Source of the DNA: Flavobacteriaceae bacterium
GTDB lineage: Bacteria > Bacteroidota > Bacteroidia > Flavobacteriales > Flavobacteriaceae
NCBI GenBank assembly: GCA_015488935.1
Contig: WFMU01000221.1
Coordinates: forward strand, 1 to 7,201
DNA length: 7,201 bases
Direction of reading: 5' to 3'
Made by a program: the position numbers and the translations under genes. Every line of letters starts with the position of its first letter. The first letter of the stretch is position 1. Below the pieces are notes generated by a model. It worked only from the letters and a program-made list of their open reading frames with translations. It searched no databases and was not told where the DNA came from. This document shows, piece by piece, positions 1 to 6,086 of this stretch.

Positions 1-262
1 ATATTAATTGTGTACTATTGGAACATCCTGTATTGTTATCTACTACGTTTACAAATAGTGTTTGTGGATTTACGGTATTGGTAAAGGTGGTATTTAATTC
101 GTTTAAGTTATTATCTAAATCGGCTTGACTTAAATAAAAATGTGTGGTTACGTTTGGATTATTCCCTGTTAATTGTCCGTTGTAATTGGTTAAATCAAAT
201 GCCATTAAATTGTCTGGCGCTCCATCGTAATCACATTCTAGTACTTGGGTTGCATTTACCGT
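1..262 (-). repeat. Thirteenth Cys-Asp module, partial at window edge
   Basis: Residues 1544-1630 resume the module pattern after the Ig/PKD-like insert: LECDYDGAPDN at Cys1553, then AFDLTNYNGQL, HFYLSQADLDNN, NPQTLFVNVVDNNTGC. The module is nearly complete when the window ends. This shows that the array continues toward the unseen C-terminus. Confidence 0.75.
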
Positions 263-3200
263 TGGTAATGGTTCTTCATTAACAACAACCGTAAATGTAC
301 CTGTACAGCCATTTGCATCGGTAAGTGTTACATTATAGTTTCCTGCAACACTTACACTAATGGTTTGGGTTGTTTCTCCTGTACTCCAAAGATAGGATGT
401 GTATGCTGCTCCAGCATCTATTACCGAAGAACTACCTGCACAATAATATGCCGATGTTAGTGTTGGTGGTGTGATGTGCATTACGGATATTAAAAATGAT
501 GTAATGGCATCACATTTATCTGGTACACTTACTCTTACATAGACTACTTGTGTACTTACTGTTGTATTTTGATGTACGGTTGGATTTGGTATTTGATTTT
601 GTTCTAAATTTGCATCTATTAATGTATTGTAATATCTAAATGTTGGATTATTTTCTGCTGTGAACAGGTTTTCGAATGTGGTTAAGTTAAAGAATGAAAA
701 TCCATCTAAATCATCATCACAAGCTTCTAATACATCGTTTACTACGTTTACTGTTGCAGATTGTCTTATACTAATGGTTACTGGTGCTACAGACCAACAT
801 CCAAATTGATTAATAACTCTTACATATACGGTATGATTGTTACTTGGTATAGCATAGTTACTTATATTTGGTATGGCATTTACTTCATTTTCTGCATCAG
901 CAAAGCTGGTATAATAGGTAAATCCTAAATTGGTTTGGTCTTGTATAATTACGCTATTTACATCTGCTAAATTTAGTGTATAAACATTGTCAAAATCGGT
1001 ATCGCAAATTTCATATCCTCCTGCTACTAATTTTGGTGTTGCCAATACTTTTAACACGATGCGTCCTATAGAAAAACAGCCTGTTAATGGGTCGTAAAAA
1101 CGTACAAAAACATTGTCTGTTTCGGTTGCGGTATTATGTGTTTGTGGTGTTGCTATTAAAAATGCTGCATTTGCTGTTTGTGCACCTACTTCATCTGTGT
1201 AGTATGTAATATCTAAACCTGCTGTATTAGCTAACATTGCTGGTATTGCTGTTGTTAAATCAAATTCTTCCGAAAGGTTAAAATCGTCATCACAAGCGGT
1301 TAGTTCTGTATTTTGTACGGCTACTGGAAATGTAAAACTAAGTGCTATTGTTGCAATGGAAAAACAGCCTGTTGCATTATTGGTTACTCGTACGTATATC
1401 GTCTGTGGTACACTTGTTATTAAATAGGAACTGGATACGGCTCCAACATTATCAATTGCATTTTGCATTTGTGTATAATATTGGAAACTGTGATTGGCTG
1501 TATCTGCAATAATATCGGCATTACTTGCTGTTAAATCATAAACTTCTTGTCCATCTGTAAAATTATCACATACAACTACGTTTATATTGTTTACAATTGG
1601 TGCTGTTTGTAAATTAATGGTTATATCACCAACTGTAATACAACCGTCTGCTGCTTCTAAACGTGCATATACTACGGTTCCGTTTGTTATATTACTGGTT
1701 GTTATTGGGTTTGCATCGTTATTTGCATCTACCAAAGTAGCGTGATATGTTAGTACTACACCTGCTTGAGCTCCTAAAATTGCATTGTTGAATTGTGTTA
1801 AATCTACATTATTTTCTAAGTTATTATTTTCAAAATCACAAACGGTAAATGTATTGGTTAGCAGTACGGGCACTGGTATAATTGCCAGATTAATTTCTGC
1901 TGTTGCATAACAGGTGGTTGTTGTATCGTAAAGGCGTACAAAAACAGAGGTATTTGTATTTACCAAATAATTTGTTGGATTTACTATTGCTGTTGTTGCA
2001 TCGCCAACTTGTGCTGCTACTTCTGTTAGATAATAACTTGCGGTATAATTAGCATAATTGGCATTTACATCTGGAAGTGCATCGTCTAAATTAAAAATTT
2101 CTTCGTTATTATTATCGGAATCACAGGCATTAATTGTAGTATCTGTTGTTGGTATTATTGGATAAAATGTTATTGTAATTGTGGTTTGTGTAGTACAACC
2201 ATCGACTGTAGTTACTAATACATCTATTATTTTTGTTGGTCCAATAATATTAAATGTTGTTGGATTGTTTATTGCGGTACCGTTTGTATTTTGGTAGGCA
2301 AACGATACACCTGCTGCTGTTGATATTTGTGCTTCGTACTGTGTGATATCATGTATTTCTTGATTATCTCCAAATTCGTCACATATCACATCGGTTACTG
2401 GCGCTAATGCTGTTGTTGCTTGGAACGACAAATTTATTTGTACTACAACAAAATCTAATTCGGTACCTTCAAAGACTAATTTTATTCTTGCATATATTGT
2501 TGTTGGTGCTGTTATGGTTATTTGTGTTATCGGATTTACATCATTTGTTGCATCGGCATTTGTGTTATGGTAAGATACAAGCATATATTGTGCATCATCG
2601 TAACCTGCAATTAATCCTGCATCGTAATCGCTTAATGTTACTGTTTCTTGCAAATCATTGGCACTATCACAAACTTGGAATGCTCCATTTCCGCCACCAC
2701 CTCCAAATCCTACGGATGATAATGCTACACTTGCAACGGAAGTACAACCTGATGTGGTATTGGTAAAAACGACATAAATATCTTCGTCTGGATTTGTAAT
2801 GGCATAATTTGTTGGATTTGCAATTACACTTGCTGGGTCTTGTGCGTTTGCACCTGCTTGGGAGTCGTAATATTGTACTGTTATTGTATCTCCGTTCAAA
2901 TCGTAGGTTCCATTTCCATTATCTGTTAAACCTGCAACCATATCTAGTATAGAGCCTGTTAAATTAAATACATTTCCGGTGCTTACTTGCTGATCTCCAC
3001 TGGCTGGAATTCCATTAATATAGGTAAAATTTATTGGATATACGTCCACACAGCCATTTGCAGTCCATGACCGAACCCATATTTGCGATATACCATTTAA
3101 TTGATATGCTGCAGGGTCTATTGGATTTGTTGGATGTGCTGGATCAAATGGATTGATATTGTTTTGTGCCCATGATTGATATAAGTGGTATGAAAAGTTT

Positions 3201-4891
3201 AATACTTCGGTATTTCCTGCTTGTACTCCTGCTTCTGTTTGTGTTAAATCATAAACGGCAATATTTGTACATAGTGTTACTGGTATTGCTGCTACTATTG
3301 GTACTGGCAATAAATGAATTGGTATTTCTACTACATTCGGACAGGAATCGTCTGGTTGTAATGCTAATCGTACAAAAATAGAATCGCCATCACTTGCTGT
3401 TAGTTGTGTTTGTGGGTTGGTATTATTATCTGCATCGTTTTGTGTTAAATGGTAGGTAATGTCTATTCCTGTTTGTGCACCAATTATTTGTGTGGTGTAA
3501 TTTGTAAGGGTTATTAATTCCGAATTATCGTTGAGTACATCGCATACAGAAATATCTGCTATTTGCGATGTTGCTAATTCTTCTAAATTTAGGGTTAATG
3601 TACCAACATCAAAACATCCTACACCTCTGAGTAATCGTACGTATATTGTTTCTGTTGGATTGGTTAACAGATAGTTATTGGGATTTGCAATAGCATTAGT
3701 ATCTGTTCTTGCATCTGCTAATGAGTGGTAGTAGCTTAAAACTAATCCTGTTTGTGTGCCCACCATTAATGCATCGTAACTTGTTAAATCTACAATTTCT
3801 TGTCCAACCAAATTAATATCGCATACGGTTTGTTGATTATCTATGGCTACTGGATAGGATAAATCAATAGTAATATTTATACTATCGTTCAAAACTAAAT
3901 CTGGTCCAATACACATATTGTAGGTTGCTGTAGCTGTATAATTGGTAGATTGTTCTGGACATATTGTTATTTGATCTCCAGTTGCTATTATTGTTCCATT
4001 TTCGTCTTGCCACTGTACTACGGTTGCTGGTACGCCATTTGGTGTAAATCGCCATGCTTCATCTGTAGTACTCCATACTCCTGAATTTCTATTTGGTGGT
4101 GTTGTTGCTGCACTTCCATCTATATTTTGAATTCCGATTAGGGCATTTTTTCGATAGGCATTTAGTGGTGTATTTGCTTCGCAGTTTATAGGTTTATCTT
4201 GTACATATACTTCAATTATATTGGTTGCTTCATAAAGTACTATTTGCGATGTTGATCTACTTACTTCGCAATTAAAATGGTTTAAATTTTCGTAACTTAT
4301 TACAAAGGCTCTTTGTGGTGCTGTTCCTATTATGTAGGTTTTTATTTCTCCACATTCATTTACTCCTGTTAAAGGGTCATCGGTACAACCAAACACACCA
4401 TTGTCGTTTGTTAAATCGTGAAATACGCCAAAAATAGCATTTGTTGGCATGGATGCATTTGGTATTGTTCCTGCAAAATATTGGCTATCGCCTAGTGCTA
4501 ATGCGGTATTAAATGTTACAATTCCATTATCTCCTATTAAAAATTGATTATATCCTTGATTATAAAAACAAAAATCAAAAGGAATTTGTATAACATCACT
4601 CCATTTATCATCTCCAGAAATGGTAATTAAAGTTTCATTTGTTAAACCAGATAGTGCCGTAAACGGAATTGGATCTACTGCATAAGAAGTTGTTTCATTT
4701 ATTACGGTATAATTTGCTTGTAATACAAAACATCGATTTGCATCTACAGCATAATTACAATCGACTAAAATATCATTTAATCCCTGACTATCTGTTACTT
4801 CTATTTGTGGCGATGTTTGTGCTTCTACGTAGTGTACATATACAAATTGTATAAATACAAACACCAATACTTTTTGTAATGTTTGCTTCAA
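1..4891 (-). CDS. Giant modular secreted adhesin-like protein (probable T9SS cargo), C-terminus cut by left edge
   Basis: The minus-strand frame is open for 1,630 codons from TTG at 4889-4891 to the window edge, with no stop. An in-frame TAG at 4925-4927 lies upstream, and TTG is the only usual start codon between it and the signal peptide. Residues 1-22 form a signal peptide (Lys2, Lys7, hydrophobic 8-20, cleavage probably after VEA). Residues about 40-285 form an N-terminal beta-rich domain and about 288-345 an Ig-like segment. From about 350 on come Cys-Asp modules of roughly 94 residues, then a lone Ig/PKD-like module at 1475-1543, then a partial module. Similar Flavobacteria proteins are secreted by the type IX system and end in a gliding-motility-associated sorting domain; here that end lies outside the window, so secretion route and an adhesion role are inferred. 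Codons strongly favour A-ending forms (ACA, GCA, CAA, GTA, TTA), as in a low-G+C genome. The exact ligand or function is unknown. Confidence 0.9.
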   Translation of the reverse strand, partial: MKQTLQKVLVFVFIQFVYVHYVEAQTSPQIEVTDSQGLNDILVDCNYAVDANRCFVLQANYTVINETTSYAVDPIPFTALSGLTNETLITISGDDKWSDVIQIPFDFCFYNQGYNQFLIGDNGIVTFNTALALGDSQYFAGTIPNASMPTNAIFGVFHDLTNDNGVFGCTDDPLTGVNECGEIKTYIIGTAPQRAFVISYENLNHFNCEVSRSTSQIVLYEATNIIEVYVQDKPINCEANTPLNAYRKNALIGIQNIDGSAATTPPNRNSGVWSTTDEAWRFTPNGVPATVVQWQDENGTIIATGDQITICPEQSTNYTATATYNMCIGPDLVLNDSINITIDLSYPVAIDNQQTVCDINLVGQEIVDLTSYDALMVGTQTGLVLSYYHSLADARTDTNAIANPNNYLLTNPTETIYVRLLRGVGCFDVGTLTLNLEELATSQIADISVCDVLNDNSELITLTNYTTQIIGAQTGIDITYHLTQNDADNNTNPQTQLTASDGDSIFVRLALQPDDSCPNVVEIPIHLLPVPIVAAIPVTLCTNIAVYDLTQTEAGVQAGNTEVLNFSYHLYQSWAQNNINPFDPAHPTNPIDPAAYQLNGISQIWVRSWTANGCVDVYPINFTYINGIPASGDQQVSTGNVFNLTGSILDMVAGLTDNGNGTYDLNGDTITVQYYDSQAGANAQDPASVIANPTNYAITNPDEDIYVVFTNTTSGCTSVASVALSSVGFGGGGGNGAFQVCDSANDLQETVTLSDYDAGLIAGYDDAQYMLVSYHNTNADATNDVNPITQITITAPTTIYARIKLVFEGTELDFVVVQINLSFQATTALAPVTDVICDEFGDNQEIHDITQYEAQISTAAGVSFAYQNTNGTAINNPTTFNIIGPTKIIDVLVTTVDGCTTQTTITITFYPIIPTTDTTINACDSDNNNEEIFNLDDALPDVNANYANYTASYYLTEVAAQVGDATTAIVNPTNYLVNTNTSVFVRLYDTTTTCYATAEINLAIIPVPVLLTNTFTVCDFENNNLENNVDLTQFNNAILGAQAGVVLTYHATLVDANNDANPITTSNITNGTVVYARLEAADGCITVGDITINLQTAPIVNNINVVVCDNFTDGQEVYDLTASNADIIADTANHSFQYYTQMQNAIDNVGAVSSSYLITSVPQTIYVRVTNNATGCFSIATIALSFTFPVAVQNTELTACDDDFNLSEEFDLTTAIPAMLANTAGLDITYYTDEVGAQTANAAFLIATPQTHNTATETDNVFVRFYDPLTGCFSIGRIVLKVLATPKLVAGGYEICDTDFDNVYTLNLADVNSVIIQDQTNLGFTYYTSFADAENEVNAIPNISNYAIPSNNHTVYVRVINQFGCWSVAPVTISIRQSATVNVVNDVLEACDDDLDGFSFFNLTTFENLFTAENNPTFRYYNTLIDANLEQNQIPNPTVHQNTTVSTQVVYVRVSVPDKCDAITSFLISVMHITPPTLTSAYYCAGSSSVIDAGAAYTSYLWSTGETTQTISVSVAGNYNVTLTDANGCTGTFTVVVNEEPLPTVNATQVLECDYDGAPDNLMAFDLTNYNGQLTGNNPNVTTHFYLSQADLDNNLNELNTTFTNTVNPQTLFVNVVDNNTGCSNSTQLI
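263..469 (-). other. Lone Ig/PKD-like module inserted between Cys-Asp modules
   Basis: Residues about 1475-1543 differ from their neighbours. They read YYCAGSSSVIDAG, then SYLWSTGETTQTISV, then GNYNVTLTDANGCTGTF. The 'Y-x-W-S-T-G' and 'G-x-Y-x-V-x-x-T-D-x-x-G-C' marks are typical of the PKD/SprB-like repeats common in Bacteroidota surface proteins. It is about 70 residues, shorter than the flanking modules, with two cysteines (1484 and the GC near 1530) that could pair. Confidence 0.7.
482..3844 (-). repeat. Array of twelve degenerate ~94-residue Cys-Asp modules (protein-level repeat)
   Basis: Each module reads roughly: (V)CD-acidic loop, a hydrophobic 'DLT' strand, a stretch like GAQTGxxxTYYxSxxDA, an 'NP' turn, 'TIYVR(V/L)', then 'TGC' and a closing strand. 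The leading Cys (or its equivalent) falls at residues 357, 450, 541, 637 (Ser), 741, 837, 923, 1018, 1108, 1200, 1296 and 1391. Spacing is 86-104 residues, mean 94. Several carry a DxDxD-like loop after the Cys (923, 1200, 1296, 1391) that could bind calcium. Modules 3 and 4 are the most degraded: module 3 lacks the Asp, and module 4 lacks both Cys and Asp. The units differ widely in DNA sequence, so the duplication is old. They probably stack as a stalk of Ig-like or cadherin-like beta domains; this is inferred. Confidence 0.8.
4037..4774 (-). other. N-terminal beta-sandwich-like domain of the giant protein
   Basis: This covers residues about 40-285. Visible marks are GDDKWSDVIQIPFDFCFYNQ around Trp97, then IGDNGIVTFNT, AIFGVFHDL, a stretch similar to SQIVLYEATNIIEVYVQDKP, GIQNIDGS, and a closing EAWRFTPNG around Trp280. 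I recall the same order of motifs at the N-terminus of many Flavobacteria proteins that carry a gliding-motility-associated C-terminal domain. It loosely resembles nidogen-like or anchor-associated beta domains. It has several paired-looking cysteines (for example FGC...NEC and FNC...INC). The motif order is seen; the fold and any binding role are inferred. Confidence 0.6.
4826..4891 (-). other. Signal peptide of the giant protein
   Basis: This covers residues 1-22, reading (M)KQTLQKVLVFIQFVYVHYVEA. It has a short basic start, a hydrophobic core rich in Val, Phe and Ile, and a small residue (Ala22) before Gln-Thr-Ser. No cysteine follows the cleavage site, so it looks like a Sec type I signal and not a lipoprotein signal. 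Later in-frame TTG (4867) or GTG (4864) codons would remove the basic start and are less likely. Confidence 0.75.
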
Positions 4892-4927
4892 ATCTTTTAC
4901 TATTAAATTATTTTGAGGAGTATGCTA

Positions 4928-4935
4928 CAAAAGTA
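4928..4935 (-). promoter_or_regulatory. Bacteroidota-type -7 box for the giant gene
   Basis: The minus strand reads TACTTTTG, an exact match to the TAnnTTTG -7 consensus of Bacteroidota housekeeping promoters. It ends 36 nt before the TTG start codon. Transcription would start near 4921, giving a leader of about 30 nt with no Shine-Dalgarno site. A matching -33 TTG is not clear: the expected position, 19 nt upstream, falls at the edge of the AAAGACTTT tandem repeat. Promoter activity is inferred from the motif only. Confidence 0.5.
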
Positions 4936-4954
4936 ATTATTTTTTCGTTAAAAA

Positions 4955-4972
4955 AAAGACTTTAAAGACTTT
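4955..4972. repeat. Tandem 9-bp repeat AAAGACTTT x2 over the -33 region
   Basis: Two perfect head-to-tail copies of AAAGACTTT lie at 4955-4963 and 4964-4972. Each copy is itself an inverted repeat (AAAG-A-CTTT), and the flanking A and T runs extend the symmetry (AAAAAAAG at 4951-4958 with CTTTTTTT at 4969-4976). The block lies exactly 19 bp upstream of the -7 box of the giant gene, where a regulator would touch RNA polymerase. It may be an operator; alternatively it is just A/T-rich intergenic sequence. Confidence 0.45.
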
Positions 4973-5043
4973 TTTTAGAGCGAAATTGTTAAAAATCTAA
5001 GCTTTACACAAAAAAGTTTAGTTGTAATTCACAACAAAATAGC

Positions 5044-5081
5044 AGCAAAAAAATAGCTATCTTACTAACTGTTTTTTTGCT
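5044..5081. repeat. Inverted repeat AGCAAAAAAA / TTTTTTTGCT
   Basis: AGCAAAAAAA at 5044-5053 is the exact reverse complement of TTTTTTTGCT at 5072-5081, giving a 10-bp stem with an 18-nt loop. The stem is mostly A-T, so it is weak as RNA, but A-stem/T-stem hairpins can act as bidirectional terminators. It would back up the terminator at 5141-5175 or separate the operon from the promoter of the giant gene. Confidence 0.45.
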
Positions 5082-5101
5082 ACTTTTATTTGATTATTTT
5101 T

Positions 5102-5140
5102 ACGCATATAGTTATACCAAACGATGTGTTTGGAATGCGT
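5102..5140. repeat. Nested inverted repeat ACGCAT-CCAAAC / GTTTGG-ATGCGT
   Basis: The inner stem CCAAAC (5117-5122) pairs with GTTTGG (5128-5133) across a 5-nt loop. The outer stem ACGCAT (5102-5107) pairs with ATGCGT (5135-5140). An asymmetric internal loop separates them (9 nt on one side, 1 nt on the other). These are 12 perfect pairs with six G-C, notable in such A/T-rich surroundings. On neither strand does a good T-run follow directly, so it is not a standard terminator. It could be an RNA structure or a protein-binding site. Confidence 0.5.
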
Positions 5141-5175
5141 TTAAATAAAAGGATAATAGAAGCATTTTATTATCC
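5141..5175 (-). terminator. Intrinsic terminator of the cdsA-psd-ACBP-yceI operon
   Basis: In the minus direction GGATAATA (5175-5168) pairs perfectly with TATTATCC (5158-5151) across a 9-nt loop, followed at once by TTTTATTTAA (5150-5141). It begins 21 nt after the stop codon of the YceI-like gene. The 8-bp stem has only two G-C pairs, so it is weak by enterobacterial standards but plausible in a low-G+C genome. Confidence 0.6.
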
Positions 5176-5196
5176 AATTTTAATGTTTAGTAGGTA

Positions 5197-5808
5197 TTAC
5201 TCTACTTTTAAATAGGAAACGACATGTATGGCTACTTCATTCCATGTTTTAGATATACCATCTTTTCCTTTGTGTTTATCTTCGCACACTTTATTTAATG
5301 CATCTATGGCTAATTTTGCTTGCCAATTATCTAAATTTAAAGTAGCATTAATCTCTGCCAATTGTCCACTAACAATATAGGTCATTGGTAACTTAAATGT
5401 AATACCATTCATGGTAAGATTTATGGTTCCTTTTCCTTTTTCTCCTATATCTATGGTTCCTTTTAATGCTTGTGTATCTTTCATAGTTCCAAAAAAGGAT
5501 TGGATTATTTTAGTATCTCTATCGATATTTTTTGTATCAATACTATTTACTGGTACGCTAAATGACAATCCATTAAAAACATCGTAAGGATTTTCTGCTG
5601 TTTTTGCATTTGTTATTTCAACAGTTTTAAAAATTCCTTTAACTGGTATTTTTTCTGTTGTTTTATAGGCTGTCCAATTTATAGTTGTCGTCTTTGCTTC
5701 GATACTATATTTTACTTTTGGCACTTCTTTTTTTACTTCTTTTTTACATGAATAATTAGTAAATGCTATAAGAACTAGCATGGTGGATAAAAAGATTTTT
5801 GTCTTCAT
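5197..5808 (-). CDS. YceI-like family lipoprotein
   Basis: A 203-residue protein with a lipoprotein signal: MKTKIFLSTMLVLIAFTNYSC with the acylated Cys at 21, followed by KKEVKKE. The Lys/Glu-rich start of the mature chain loosely resembles the charged surface-export signals of Bacteroidota lipoproteins, so the protein could face the outside; this is uncertain. Residues about 33-200 match the YceI fold: YSIEAKTTTINWTAYK, 'VKGIF', the central NGLSFSVPVNSIDTKN, KGTIDIGEKGKGTINLTMNG, and the closing 'WNEVAIHVVSYLKVE'. YceI-family proteins are lipocalin-like barrels, some shown to bind polyisoprenoids or amphiphiles. It is the last gene of the operon, its ATG 2 nt after the stop of the acyl-CoA-binding protein gene, with no Shine-Dalgarno site. 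The lipid genes beside it fit a lipid-binding role; the ligand is unknown. Confidence 0.85.
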   Translation of the reverse strand: MKTKIFLSTMLVLIAFTNYSCKKEVKKEVPKVKYSIEAKTTTINWTAYKTTEKIPVKGIFKTVEITNAKTAENPYDVFNGLSFSVPVNSIDTKNIDRDTKIIQSFFGTMKDTQALKGTIDIGEKGKGTINLTMNGITFKLPMTYIVSGQLAEINATLNLDNWQAKLAIDALNKVCEDKHKGKDGISKTWNEVAIHVVSYLKVE

Positions 5809-5810
5809 TT

Positions 5811-6080
5811 TTAATTAATTTTTTGGTTAGTATATTTTTCTACGAGTGCTATATATTTTTCTTTTGCTTCATTGGCAGATAGATGGTTAAATTGAAATAA
5901 GGCATTTAACTTAAAACCATTTCTAAGTTCACTACTACCTGATGGCATATATAATTTTCCGTTATTGGTTGCTATTTTATAAAATGCATAAAAATGTAGC
6001 ATCACATCTGGTGGTAATGCTTTTGTCATGGCTGATGCAATTTCAAATGCTTTATTAAATCTTTTATCTAAATCGGTCAT
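5811..6080 (-). CDS. Acyl-CoA-binding protein (ACBP)
   Basis: An 89-residue cytoplasmic protein, the usual size for a free-standing ACBP. These four-helix proteins bind long-chain acyl-CoA and buffer it for lipid synthesis or breakdown. The hallmark segment LPPDVMLHFYAFYKIAT (22-38) is present. Residues equivalent to the ligand-contacting Tyr28, Tyr31, Lys32, Lys54 and Tyr73 of bovine ACBP appear as Tyr31, Tyr34, Lys35, Lys57 and Tyr76, the last within EAKEKYIALVEKY. The 'KWDAW' core is here KLNAL, so both tryptophans are replaced by leucine. Bacteroidota versions, as I recall, often have 'FKLNAW', so the second change is the less usual one. The start lies 6 nt after the psd stop and the stop is 2 nt before the YceI-like gene, so the three are very likely co-transcribed. 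Confidence 0.9.
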   Translation of the reverse strand: MTDLDKRFNKAFEIASAMTKALPPDVMLHFYAFYKIATNNGKLYMPSGSSELRNGFKLNALFQFNHLSANEAKEKYIALVEKYTNQKIN

Positions 6081-6086
6081 AATAAA

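Noticed and set aside
2407..2766. Plus-strand open frame of 119 codons (also 3166-3381 and 4669-4854)
   Set aside because: These are antisense to the giant minus-strand gene. Their Leu/His-rich translations have no family features, while the minus frame is continuous and modular across all three.
482..3844. CRISPR-like or tandem DNA repeat array
   Set aside because: The repeats are periodic only at protein level (about 282 bp) and widely diverged in DNA sequence; there is no short identical repeat with unique spacers.
1..4891. Possible frameshift or pseudogene in the giant gene
   Set aside because: All leading cysteines and the left edge fall in one frame with the TTG start, and no in-frame stop was found on reading through the whole region.
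5021..5035. Small hairpin GTTGT-aattc-ACAAC
   Set aside because: It has only five pairs in A/T-rich sequence, which is expected by chance, with no supporting context.
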